64,000 nt of DNA from Tetracentron sinense (Eukaryota > Streptophyta > Magnoliopsida > Trochodendrales > Trochodendraceae), in the NCBI GenBank assembly GCA_015143295.1, contig CM026573.1, forward strand, positions 8,833,934 through 8,897,933, given 5' to 3'. Positions 23,654 to 35,160 of the stretch are shown here, in pieces. The translations under genes and the position numbers were made by a program. The first letter of the stretch is position 1, and every line of letters begins with the position of its first letter. A model generated the notes under the pieces. It was not told the origin of the DNA. It saw only the letters and a program-made list of their open reading frames with translations, and did no database searches.

Positions 23654-23899
23654 CCCTGAACTCTCGAAAAAAAAAAAACAGAGGAAATCCAGAAGAAAAA
23701 AATACAGATAAACAGTAAATCTTCAGAGATCCAGTAACAGATTGAACGAAAACTTGCAAAAAAAAAAAAAAAAAGAAGAAGAAGATAATCAGATTACTTT
23801 TAAGAGAGAAAGAAAGAGCGGAGATTGAGATGGAAGCAAAGCCAATGTACCATTAATAAGCATGCAACTGAAGAAGCAGTGATGGACCCCTTCGTAATT

Positions 23900-24619
23900 T
23901 CTATACTCTCTTTACTGATGAAAATACCTGAAATTTAGAAGGAAAAGAAAAGTCCTGTAAAGGACAAAAAAATGAAATTTATGTTCTTTTAATAAAAGGA
24001 TCAAATTGAAATAACATGTTTATTTTTGGACTCGGTGCGAAAGTCTTCAAAATGTATCTCCAAAATGGCTAATCTTTTCTGGTCCATTAAAAAGTTTTTT
24101 AACTTCAAATTCACCACCATTCTTTAAATCATTATTCATTTATTTATTTTCCAAAAGAATTTACATGTTTTCTTCCCCATTTTTCTTTCCAACCTTAATT
24201 ATTCATCACTCATCCTCTAAAACTAAACATTTTATCTATAAAATTATCACTATTGATTAAAAATAAAAATTCATGAATAAATTAAAAAGAAGACTAGTTA
24301 TGTTTACATCTTTTAATTAAAAAAATTGTTAAAAATACATTAAAACAAGACTAGTAAAATCAGCAGCACTAGATTAACAAAAAAAAAAAATACAAGCATT
24401 AATAAGGTGGTAAGTCATTTTCCTTGTATCCATCTTGATATTGACTAAAGTTACTAAAATCGTGATTAAATGTAACGGATAATCCACCTACTTGGGAATT
24501 ACGAGCCCTTTTGTTTTCTATAATTTATAATTTCTTGTCTCGAAAATATCCACGTTCGACTAGATCGCTTATAGAATCAATGGCTTTCTCTATAAAATCT
24601 CTCTACCTTTTTTCTACAA
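23900..24619. other. AT-rich intergenic DNA
   Basis: No coding signal. It probably belongs in part to the PIF/Harbinger remnant whose transposase tail lies just to the right, but no left end could be fixed. Confidence 0.35.
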
Positions 24620-25339
24620 TGGACTAACACGTTTTTAGGATAAACATGTACTACATGATATTATGTCTGCATGCATTATAATGTACAACATGATCGTCGA
24701 TGACGAATGTGATGGTTATGGGAATGTTATCGATTCTAATCCAAAACTCGTCCCGAATGTCGATATGGTGGTTGGTGAAACGGAGCGATTCCAGTAATTC
24801 CTTGCTCGACATCGACAAATTAAAAATAACAAGACTTACTATGCACTTCGAAACCCATTGATTGAGTATTTGTGGGAAAGACATGATTCTCCATTTGACC
24901 TAGATCTTTCTCCATGAAATCTTAGTAGATGATCGAACTAAAAGGTTATTATCTATGTAATCTTTGGATTGTCGTTCACATTGAAGCTTTAGTTTGTGAT
25001 GGATTGATTTAAATGAATTTTATTTTTAAATTTTATTAATGGATTAATTCAAAAATTAAACATGTATTAAAAAGTCATAAAAATAATTTTAATATAAGAT
25101 AATAATTATTTAAAAAAAATTTAAAGGACAAAAATAATATGTAAAAAAAAGTTGAGAGAATAAAAAGGGACACGGATGAAATTTACTGCGGATGAATAGT
25201 GTTTAAGAGAAATCATCTCCATTTTTTCTCTCTTCTCCATATTTGGAGATCCAAGATAGAGATTTGGAGATGCATTGGAGTGAGATTTTGAAGATGAGTC
25301 TTCGAATTTGAAGATTTGGAGATGGCATTAGAGATGCTC
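24620..25339 (+). pseudogene. PIF/Harbinger transposase C-terminal remnant and right element end
   Basis: 24655-24915 reads in one frame as MSACIIMYNMIVDDE ... MVVGETERFQ-stop-FLARHRQIKN ... YALRNPLIEYLWERHDSP, the conserved tail of plant PIF/Harbinger (DDE_Tnp_4-like) transposases, with one in-frame TAA. Downstream DNA ends with GGAGATGGCATTAGAGATGCTC at 25339 followed by TAA, which fits a Harbinger 3' terminus and 3-bp duplication. The N-terminal domain and left end are missing or not visible. Confidence 0.75.
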
Positions 25340-25344
25340 TAACT

Positions 25345-26402
25345 TCTCTTAACCATGAGATCTAATCACAGCCTATTATTATACTTAATTATACCCATGC
25401 AGTAGAGGGGTTTTAAGAATATTATTCCACGTGTCCTTCTATTATTGGTGATTGGATGTGATTTGGAGAATAAGTTGGTAGAGGAAGGCAGGAAAGTGTG
25501 CCCGATTCAAACCAAGCAGTAGAGAAGGGTACACGTGGCAACTTGGGAATGATTTTAAGATTATTATTCCACGTGTCCATATGTACTCCATCTACAAAAG
25601 ACAGGTTTGTATCTCAAATGCCCTTTTAGGTATGATTATGATTGTTTGTTTTTATTACTTTTGAATAACAAAGCTCTTTAGTTTGATGGACCCTTCCGGT
25701 TGGCTCTTCAACCCGAGCTCAAGGGGACTTGATAAGATAGGAAAAGAGGGCTCATTAAAATAACAAGTTTTATCTTAAGAATGTATTCGTTTGGAGAAAG
25801 TGAGGGAAAAGGAAAGAAAAAGAAAATTATGTTTTCTTTCACTTGTGTTTGGCTTACAAGAAAAACACGTTCATTTTCTTATACTTTGTCAATAGTGACA
25901 AAATTTCACTCAAAAGTTTCATCCATCTTTTGATGGTTATTTTACGAGAAAATTTAAGTTTTTTTTTTTTTTATTTTTTTTTTCACTGAACGAACCCTAG
26001 AAGTGTAAGGGAGTTAATCTCTTATTTAAAATTGGTGAGAGTAGAAATTATGAAAGCGTGATTTTATTAACTAATAATAAAAAGGGTGATAGCCTAGATT
26101 GTGAGAATGCCCAGCAGTCTTCTATGTAATATACCCTTAGCCCCAATTTTCTTTCTTCGGTGTACATACAGAATTTTGTAGCGGGAGTGACTATATAGAA
26201 AAGGGAAATAGTTAACGGTTCCCACTATGTAACGGAATGCCGGTACTCATTGCATCATGCCCTATTTTAAATACTCAACTATTGTGGTTAAGATTCCTGT
26301 TTCCAAAAAAAAAAACTATTGTGGTTAAGATTCACTCACCCCTAGGGTTAAGGAATCCAACAATGGTTTTTTTTTTTAAAATAAAACAAAACAAAAATCT
26401 TT
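25345..26402. other. Intergenic DNA with a probable MITE
   Basis: About 25785-25998 has inverted ends (TTCGTTTGGAGAAAGTG against complement TTCGTTCAGTG) and is probably a small transposon. No gene seen elsewhere. Confidence 0.4.
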
Positions 26403-26538
26403 GGGGCCGTTTAGATACACTTTCATTTTTCTGTTTTTAAAACTTTTTGTTTTCAAATTTTTTAAACAAGAAACTTGTTTTAAAAAAAGGAAAACAAAAA
26501 AATATGTTTGGTAAATATCTTTAAATAATTTCAATTCA

Positions 26539-26950
26539 TAGTGGTGGGTGGTGGTGTGGTGTAGTGTGGTGGTGGTAGTGGTGGTGATGGTGGTGGGTGG
26601 TGGGCGGTGTGGTGTGGTGTGATGTATTGTAGTGTGGTGGTGGTAGTGATGGTGGTGGGTGGGTGGCATGTGGTGGTGGTGGGTGGTGTAGTGTGGTGGT
26701 GGAGCGTAGTGGGTGGTATGGTGGTGTTGTGTGGTGGTAGTATGATGGTGTTGTGGTGGTGGTGATAGTGGTGGTGGGTGATGGTGGTGGTAGTGATAGT
26801 GGTGATAGTGGTGGTGGGTGATGGTGGTGGTGATAGTGATGGTGGTAGCGATAGTGATGGGTGGTGGTACTGATAGTGGTGGGTGGTGGTATTGTGGTGG
26901 TCGTGTCGTGGTGGGTGGGTGGGTGGGTGGTATGGTGGTGGTGAGTGGGC
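26539..26950. repeat. GGT/GGTGAT-rich minisatellite
   Basis: About 410 bases of degenerate GGTGGT, GGTGATAGT and GTGGTGTAGT units, almost free of C on the plus strand. Long overlapping frames on the minus strand (rich in Thr, His and Pro) are artefacts of this composition. Strong G/C strand asymmetry could favour G-quadruplex or slipped structures. Confidence 0.85.
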
Positions 26951-26960
26951 CGATGATGGT

Positions 26961-27521
26961 CAGGGGGGAGCCAGGAATTTTTAATTTGGAGGGGGGCAAA
27001 ATGCATGTATAAAAAAAATAATTGATTTGAGGGTATAGAATTTGGGGGCTCGAGGGCATACCACGAGAAAAAAAATTTTAATAGTTTTTTTTATTTTGAG
27101 AATTTTTTTTCTCGGTAATGCCCTTGAGGTCACCATGTGTCCTTATTAATACCCCTTAATTGTGGTTAAGATTCACCCACCTATCCTTGGTTTTTAGAAA
27201 AAAATATTAAATTTTTTTTTACCTTAGGAGTTAGTGAATTTTAACTAAGGTAAAATTTTTGATATTTAAAAAAAAAAACCAAGGATAAATAGGTGAATCT
27301 AAGAGTTGGTGAATTTTAACCATAGTTAAGGGGATGTCAATAGGGACATATGCTAACCTCAAGGGCATAACCGGACTCCATTAGGGGGCCCACTATACAT
27401 GTGACAAAAAGACTAGGGGGCCACTATATTATATAAGACAAAAATTTGGGAGGCCAACTATAGTGAAAAAAATTAAAAATTGGGCCCGCCTCCCCCCCTC
27501 CCCAACCCGACTCCGCCCCTG
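26961..27521. mobile_element. Non-autonomous hAT element with palindromic cargo
   Basis: Ends CAGGGGGGAGCCAGG and (complement) CAGGGGCGGAGTCGGG are inverted, and ATGATGGT flanks both sides (26953-26960 and 27522-27529), an 8-bp hAT duplication. The duplication falls in minisatellite-like sequence, so its weight is slightly less. Inside, 27131-27360 is two head-to-head copies of the GTTAAGATTCACCC repeat forming a large palindrome. Confidence 0.8.
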
Positions 27522-27724
27522 ATGATGGTGGGTCCGTGTTTTCCATTTTTGTTTTTTGTTTTCAAAAACAGAGATAACAATTCTATTACCTTTAATTTTC
27601 AAAAATTTTGTTACTAATTTTTACAAAAAGAAAGTGGAAACATGTTTACCAAATATATTTTGTGTAAAAAATTTCAAATTTTTGTTTTTAAGAACAGAAA
27701 ACAGTTGTGCAACCAAGTGAGGCC

Positions 27725-28326
27725 TTAGTTTTAATTTAGTTAGGCTTAACCAGAGTTAATAGTTAAAGGAGTGTTAAAAAGGACACGAAGACACGGGGTA
27801 AGATATGAAACAGACACATGGGCCTGCTAATCGTTGCCTAAAAAAAAAAGTGAAATATGGGGAGAGTGGGGCTAACACTCTCAATGTTGGAGATGACTTA
27901 GTTAATAATTAATTTGGCTATACGAAATCGGTAAAATGTCGGAACATAATTATCAATGATCAAAAAATATCTTATACATGTTCCAAGTCAACCCAGCCGA
28001 AGAATACACCTGTCCCTCTTTTACGGTGGTCTCCGGTCCCTCTGTGATGGTGGTCTGCCATCAAGTGAATCCGTAAAAGTGAAGTTGAATGTTGATTAAT
28101 GTATTTAAATTAGATATTATCTGAAATATTGATTTATTATAATAAAGATTTTAAATACAAAAAATAAAAATTTACTAAAAATAGACAATTTATTATTTTA
28201 TCTTCATTTATTCCAAATAACTATTCAATTTCTTAAAATTATGTAAAAATTTATATAACTAAAGATATTTAAATTCTATGATATTATAAAATCATACATA
28301 TATCATTCTACTAATAAAAGTAAAGA
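27725..28326. other. AT-rich intergenic DNA, no gene seen
   Basis: No coding signal or recognisable repeat ends. Confidence 0.35.
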
Positions 28327-29306
28327 TCTCTCATGGGTGAATGCAGGAATTGGAGTGGTAGTGAGGACTGCCTAAGGCTCTATTCTGAAGGGTCGTATTC
28401 AAGGTCTTATTGGGGGGATCCTCCATCGTAGCAGAGGCTTTAGCGCTTCGCTTCGCTATAGAACTTGCTTTGCATCAGAATTGGTCTTATGTCCGCTTTC
28501 TATCCGATGCAAGCACTTTGGTGGACCAGGTTTTGTCTCCTCTTGCACCCTCTTCTACTGTTATTGCCCAATTGTGGCAGATATCAAATTGAACTTGGCA
28601 TTTATCCACCAGTATTAGGTTGTTCACATACCTAGGATGCATAACGGATTTGCTCATAATCTTACTGCTAAGGCTCTCGGTTTAAGTTTTCATGGATGTT
28701 ATGAGATTTGCCATCTTTATGCTCGAGAAAGTAGGTCTGATTTCTGAACGGGGACCTCGCCCCCCATAAGGTCTTTTGTTCTGTTATGAAGTTGTAAGCA
28801 TGGTTTAAAAACCCGAAACCTCGACTCGAGTTGACTCGAAAGTTAGTCGGGTCGAGTAACTCAGAAAACTCGAAAAAAAACTCGACTCGTTCTAACTCGA
28901 AATGTATATGTAATAACTTGAAAAACCTAGATTAAAAAAACTCAAAGTACAATGATTTTACATCCTCAAACCTAAAAACTAAGTTGATCAGAACCCATAG
29001 TAGGTAATCTTTATAGACCCAAAAAAATATGATGTAAAAATAATGTGACGTTTGAGCTTAGGTTTAAAAAAATAAAAAAAAAATACTCTTTTGTGACTCG
29101 ACCTAGTCTAGCAAATCGAAAAACTTGGCCTGACTTGACCGAATCACCCGAGCAACTCGGTAAATAGTGTATCCTTCGAGTTTTGAGGTGACTCAACTCG
29201 AAATTCAGTTGAGTCGAGTAATTCGGCCGAGTTACTCGAGTGACTCGCTGAGTTTTCGAACTATGGTTATAAGTGATTACTCAAATTCAAAAAAAAAAAA
29301 AAAAAA
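28327..29306 (+). mobile_element. 5'-truncated LINE tail with RNase H and poly(A), split by a hAT
   Basis: 28331-28745 encodes a plant LINE C-terminal RNase H domain (WVNAGIGVVVRT, SSIVAEALALRFAIELAL, VRFLSDASTLVDQV) with stop codons. The 3' UTR is interrupted by the hAT at 28799-29265 and ends in an 18-base A run at about 29289-29306. AAAGTAAAG before the start and AGTAAAAG after the tail may be the target duplication. Confidence 0.75.
28799..29265. mobile_element. hAT-like element, ACTCGAGTCG family
   Basis: The left end CATGGTTTAAAAACCCG and right end (complement) CATAGTTCGAAAACTC are inverted. The flanks GTTGTAAG and GTTATAAG match at 7 of 8 bases. The interior is dominated by GACTCGA, AACTCGAAA and GTCGAGTAACTC words. 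No coding. Confidence 0.78.
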
Positions 29307-29309
29307 ACA

Positions 29310-30779
29310 AGTAAAAGGAGTTTGCAAAACTTTACTTGGATGTAAATACCCTTTTAGCTTATTTTATTTAATACATAACTTAGAGTATAACCAAACTTCA
29401 ATTAGGTCACTAACTAAAATTAAAAACTTTAATAAATAAATATAGTTTGTTTAGAATTGTGTTATTATCCTCGCATCAGCTTCATTCTCCACAAGAACTT
29501 CCCCTATCTATCTTCCTCTCTATCTCTCTTGTATTTAAAGAAAGAACCATGTCTGTTAGAGAAAATAAAAAAGGAGAGAGGCTTCATCCCAATATATCAA
29601 AACCAAGGACAGTCAGAGAAAAGAGAAGGAGAGAGGCTTCAGGTGTTCTCCTCACTTCAACCGAAAGCCTTTCTCCTTCTCAATACCAAATTGTTCACAA
29701 TAGTCAAATACATTTACAAATTTCAAGTAATTTAAATTACCCCTTTATAATCCAATATTTACGAATGTCTCTCTACTTCCAACGCTCCCATAATGAATGT
29801 ATGAAATTTAGAGAAGTGGAGCAACAGGGAAGAGGACATGAGAGTGTTGTCACCCTAAGATGCATCCTCCTTTTAGCAGCGATTTATAAACTCCCTCTTC
29901 TTAATTTATCTATTTTATTTTTTATTCAAAAATTAGTTGATTTTTCCTAGAATTAAATTAGGTAATATATTTTATGTGCAATGCACATTTTTACTAGTGA
30001 TATTTATTAACTAATACTAAGCCAGAATGTTTTCTCCCCTTTGCCACTGCCACATGTCTGCCAGCCTACGTGGTGTCTCGGGAGTGATTTTAGGGATTGA
30101 ATTAATATCATTAAACAGTTCTTTTTTATTCATACCTCTTCGACATTTGCTTTCATGGATGAGATATGAGATAGATGGTTGGGCAACTCTTCGATTCAGT
30201 TTTATAACTGATTAAACATTCTCCAACCAGCCCTTCTAATTTCTCACATTCTCCCTCTCTCTAAAATCTGATTGACACACTAGTTCCAATTCATAAACCC
30301 CCCGTTATTAATTAACCACCTCTACTAACCCATCTCCTCTTCTTTTCCTCTTAATTCACAACCAAACCTGACTCCTCTTCTCTCCCTCTCAAGTGACAAA
30401 AAATTTAGGTTATATTTAATTCTCACTGTTGCAAAAAATGTCGATGATTCATCACCCAGAATGTATTCACCTTGTGTATATTGTTTTTTCATGGAACCAA
30501 TCACTATGAATGGAATCACTGGAAGTGTCTTGATTTTCACAAAATCACTCTACATACAACTCAATTCCGGGTAAGTTCAACTTATCATTCTCCGATCGCG
30601 CATTGTTTTTTTTTTCTTTATTTTTTAATTATATCTCCATCAATTTCTATACTTAGAAAAAATTAAACTGCATGCTTTTTTCTAAATGGATATGCTTAAA
30701 CAACACGAATCCATTTCCAGATTCATATATGATCTTCCATTACATGGAGCCGGAGTTCATATACGATCTTCCTGTTAGC
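29310..30779. other. Intergenic DNA, no gene named
   Basis: Overlapping frames at 29447-29950 and 29457-29735 (+) show no domain. Nothing else recognised. Confidence 0.35.
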
Positions 30780-31258
30780 GTATCAAGCATGGACCACTCA
30801 GAGATTTCCTCAAATCTCCTCACTCACTCCAGAACAGAAAGTGTTACCTAATATGGGAGTCTTGCCTATTCAGATATTCTCTTGTGTAATCATATCCTAT
30901 ATGTTAGGAAACATTGCTGTAACCAATCCTACATAGTGTTGTAACAAATCCTACACAATAGGAAACTAGAGTAAGAATTGTTAATAAATACTATGCCTTC
31001 TCTCTCAATCCTTACGGTGAGAAGAGATAAGCTTTTACTATAGCCACTGGTTTTACATGGTATCAGCCAACACAAAGGCACCTTACCTATTCGATCCTTT
31101 TTTTTTAATCAATGGCTTCATCTTCTTCCATGGTCACTCCCAATATTATGAATCTCGTCTCCATCAAGCTTGATTGAGACAACTATCTACTGTGGAAATG
31201 TCAACTTGTCCTTGTTCTTTGGGCCAACAAACTTATGGGATTCATTGAGGAATCATGC
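30780..31258 (+). mobile_element. Copia 5' LTR, primer-binding site and gag start, truncated
   Basis: LTR-like DNA ends in TTTTACA at 31057, immediately followed by TGGTATCAGCC, the initiator-Met tRNA primer-binding site. gag begins at 31111 (MASSSSMVTPNIMNLVSIKL) with an in-frame stop soon after, and is cut at about 31256 by the minus-strand Copia LTR. The left LTR boundary is uncertain. Confidence 0.7.
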
Positions 31259-33245
31259 AACAACCCACAATACGATAAGAGATAAGCAAATAAGAACACA
31301 CAACATAAGGTTTATGTGGTTCAGCTAATGATGCATATGTCCACGAATCCACACCACTTCACTATGTTCAATGGCAAAAGCAATCGAAGAGTACAGAGTT
31401 CTCTCTCTCTCTCTCAAGGAAAACCTCTTTTGGTGGCTACAATAGATTTTCAGGGTAATGAAACCCTAGTACAAGAGTATCTTATATATTGAAACCCTAG
31501 TGCAAGAGTATCTTATATATTAAGCAAAAAATAAGCCAAATTCGAACCTAAAAAGCCAAGGCCCACAATAGTTGATTGATCGGATTTGCCCACTCGATCA
31601 ACCGAAATAAAACACACTCTCTGGAATTTTCGCCCATACAAAAAATCATAAACTTAGTTGACCGGATTGCACCTCGGTTGACTGACTTGCTCATCTTGGT
31701 CAACCGGTTTGCACCTCGGTCAACCGATTTGCTCAAATTTGTTTCCATATTAAAAAAATCTCCCACTTTGAGACTGATCTCCAATAGCTCCTCTATTGTA
31801 TTTGCTTCATCTGTAGTGTCACTCCCTCATGAAAGATGGTGTGAATTACCCTTTGTCTTCAAGTTTGAAAACCAACAGAAACTAAACATGTCTTCAGCTT
31901 CTCTGTAGTAACTACCTTGGTCAATATGTTTGCGGGGTTTAGGCTTGTATAGATCTTCTCCAAAAATATCAATCTCTCTTCCAAAAGTGATCGGATGAAA
32001 TTGTATCAAATGTCGATGTGCTTTTTTCCTCGCATGAATGGTTGAATTCTTCGCAAGGTGAATTGCACTTTGACTGTCATTGTGTAATTTACAATTCTCC
32101 TGCTTTATGCCCAATTCATTCAGGAAAACTCTACATTCATGTTATCTTTTGCAAGCTTCCGTTGTTGTAACATATTCTACTTCAGTTATCGAAAATGAGA
32201 CTATCTTTTACAACCTTGAGACCCAACTGACTGCTCTATTGGCCAGGATAAACACATATTATGTGGTACTCTTCCTGCTATTCATATCCCCTGCCATATT
32301 TGAATCAACAAATCCTTACAAACTGACTTTTGAACCTTCATAATACAGAGCATTTTCTATAGTACCTTTTAAGTACCTTAGAATCCACTTCATGGCTGAC
32401 CAATGCTCCTTTCTCAATCTATCGACAAATCTCACTGCTTGAGAAATGTTTGGTCTTGTGCAAACCATTGCATACATCAGACTACCAACTACAGATGCAT
32501 ATGGTATCTTGGACATGTACTCCATTTTTCCCGAGTTTCTGCCCCCTATTTTACTGAAAGTTTATAGTGACTTACCAACGGAGTGCTAATTGGCTTTAGC
32601 ACCTTCCATGTTGAATCTTTTCAATACCTTGGCCACATAATCTGTCTGAGATAGCTTCAAACTATTATTAGGTCTATCCATATGGATCCTCATTCCAAGT
32701 ATCTGCTTTGAGGGACCCAAGTCCTTCATGTCGAATTCCTTCGAAAGTTGCTTCTTCGAGTTTGAAATTTCTTTCATGCTTGATCCCACTACAAGCATAT
32801 CATCAACTTATAACAAAAGAATTATATATGATGACTCAAACCTCTTGATGTAACACCAATGATCTGAATGACATCTCATGTATAATTTGTCATTCATTAA
32901 GGTATTGAACTTGATATACCACTACTTAGGAGTCTGTTTCAAGCCGTATAGAATCTTCTTGAGCTTACACACTAAACTTTCCTTTCAGACCTCTGCATAT
33001 CCTTGTAGTTGCTGCATGCATATTTCTTATCCCAGATCACCATAAAGAAAGTAGTAGTTTTTACATTCAACAGTTCCAAGTGTAAATATTCTACATCCAC
33101 TATACTAAGAATTGCTTTGATTGTTGACAACTTTATAACTGGTGAGAAAATTTCTGTAAAGTCAATCCATTCCTTCTGTTGAAAACCTTTCACCATCAAT
33201 CTGGCCTTGTACCTCTTTGAACCGTCATGTTCTTCCATCAACCTG
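31256..33245 (-). mobile_element. Decayed Copia in minus orientation inserted in the plus-strand Copia
   Basis: 31256-31747 is the 3' LTR on minus, with the purine tract AAAGTGGGAGATTT next to its start and a typical LTR end (GTGGTGTGGATTCGTGGAC). It contains short tandem GGTTGACCGAGGTGCAAACC-like units at about 31660-31730. pol then reads right to left: RT (KRYKARLMVKGFQQKEWID, 33.2 kb), MKDLGPSKQILGMRIHMD (32.7 kb), SLMYAMVCTRPNIS (32.4 kb) and RNase H (NDSQSAIHLAKN, 32.1 kb), with stops and frameshifts. The 5' LTR, gag and integrase are absent. Confidence 0.82.
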
Positions 33246-33249
33246 TTTA

Positions 33250-33960
33250 TGCTTGTAGTGTTTCAGCCCAAAATACCCTCTTTAAAACTCAAAATTTTCT
33301 CAACTTTTCCATTTATAACCGTATGATAAGTAGCTAACAAGTGTTACTATTCCACCAATAGACTCAATGGAGATTTAATCACTGCCAATCACGATTTAAC
33401 TCAGGGAGAGTTCAATCCCACCCAGATGTCAACACGTGTCCCTTTTAACCATTATTAATCATGGTCAAATTCACTAACTCTTAGGGTTTAACAATCTAAT
33501 CATGATTTTAAAAAAAAAAAAAAAACTCAAAATTTTCTTTTTTTAACCAACTTTTCTATCTATAACCATATGATAAGTAGCTAGCAGGTGTTACTACTCC
33601 AATAGACTCAACAGAGATCTAATCACAACCAATAGCAATTGAACTCAGGGAGAGTTCAATCACACCCACATGTCAACACGTGTCCCTCTTAACCATTATA
33701 AATCATGGTTAAATTTACTAACTCTTAGGGTTTAATAATCTAATCATGGTTTATAGAAAAAATATTTTTTTAAAAACTAACCCTAGGGGTTAAAAAAATA
33801 ACCTTAGGGTTGATTTTTTAAAATATTGTTTTCTAAAAACTCATATTAGATTGTTGAACCCTAAGAGTTAGTGCTACTTAACCACAGTTAATAGGGTTTA
33901 AAATTTACATGTTGACCTGTGGGTGCGAGTGAACTCTCCCTGAATTTAATCACAATTTTC
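33250..33960. repeat. Direct and inverted copies of the GTTAAGATTCACCC repeat family
   Basis: 33280-33520 and 33524-33760 are two head-to-tail copies of about 243 bases (each with AACTCAAAATTTTC, ATATGATAAGTAGCTA-like, ACACGTGTCCC and CTAACTCTTAGGGTTTAA). 33800-33960 is an inverted partial copy. The set could fold into a large stem. Confidence 0.7.
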
Positions 33961-34865
33961 TAAGATTCCATCTGGACTCAACACGAGCACTTGTCACCGC
34001 CTCACCAAGTCCGACCGCATGTTCAGTACTCGGAATGTCTCACTGCCAACCAACCTTTATCACGCATAGGTTGCACTTGCTAGGAACTTGGTGTCGTTTG
34101 GAGTTCTTCCCCATTTTTACTCTTGCGATTGTCTGATTGACAATTCTTACAATATTGGGGTCTACTATAGCAACAGTTGCAGCAACGGTGGAATTAAGCT
34201 CAAGTTTATGTTATTAACAGGACTATTGCTTAGTAGTTCTTATCAAAGGAGGATTCAACTCCAAACCATAATATAAGGAGTTCTCTGAGGTGAGTTCCTC
34301 ATATTGTTTCATGGAGCTATATGAGGACTACGTACATCCTTCAGATAGTTGCAGAAGTTTATGCATGCATTGTATTTTAATTACTTGAGAAATGTTATTC
34401 TTCTTCCGGCCAAAAGCATGTTTGAACTGAATATTATAGAATATGTAAAAGGAAATTTAATTTACTATAGAATATGTAAAAACACATTTAATTTATTATA
34501 TAATATATAAAAAGAAATTTAATATGAATCTTCAGTGGGTAAATTTGAGACTACAGAGAAAAATATTACAAAAGACCTTGCCATTTACACCTTTTCTGAA
34601 GATTTCTTTTTTTAAATTGAGATCTGTTAATTTATTCTTTTGTTATACCCACATAATATGACCCATCAAATATAGTTGGACAACACTAATATATTTGTTT
34701 TTACATGTATTTTATTTGTCACTCAATATTTAGTTCATGATTATGTATGATGCTATCATGAATAAAAATTTATCTGAAATCAATTTTGTTAATACATATT
34801 ATGGTGAATTGGGCTGCAGGTGCCTTGCATGTGCACTGGCTGACTAGTATTGAATCTAAAAATCA
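33961..34865. other. Intergenic DNA, no gene seen
   Basis: 34088-34276 (+) is open but unrecognised, and 34440-34530 has three near-copies of GGAAATTTAATTTA-like DNA. No element ends seen. Confidence 0.35.
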
Positions 34866-35160
34866 TGTTTGCACATCTATTATTTTAAAAAACTAAGGTT
34901 AGATGTTTTAACACTAAGGGTTAGTGAATATTAACTACAATTAAAGAGAATTAAATGGGGATACCCCTTTAACTGCCATTGAATTATGGTTAACAAGTTT
35001 TAAGTCATGTGTAATTTTTTTTTTCTTTTAAAAACAAAGGTCAGATGTTTTAAACCTAAGGGTTAGTAAATATGAACCACGGTTAAAGGGAGATCAAAGG
35101 GGACAAGTGGTTTTTAGAAAAAAAAAAATTAACCTTGGTTCAGATTTACTAATAGCTACA
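34866..35160. repeat. GTTAAGATTCACCC-family copies
   Basis: Two partial copies (AAGGTTAGATGTTTTAACACTAAGGGTTAG-like and a second at 35036) with the ACTAAGGGTTAGT and GGTTAAAGG blocks that mark this family. Confidence 0.6.

Larger units (their letters stand above)
26403..27724. mobile_element. Terminal-inverted-repeat element carrying a minisatellite and a nested hAT
   Basis: The left end GGGGCCGTTTAGATACACTT and right end (complement) AGGCCTCACTTGGTTGCAC continue into matching T-rich arms (CTGTTTTTAAAAC..., CAAATTTTTTA, TTTGGTAAA). This end type is common in plant MITEs. Without the nested hAT at 26961-27521 the element is about 760 bases. No clear target duplication was found. Confidence 0.5.

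Noticed and set aside
26376..27059. Long minus-strand open frames (227 and 156 codons) rich in Thr, His and Pro
   Set aside because: They are translations of the GGT-rich minisatellite and lack any domain.
29447..29950. 167-codon frame on plus
   Set aside because: No motif, overlapping alternative frames, Ser/Leu-rich composition typical of AT-rich noncoding DNA.
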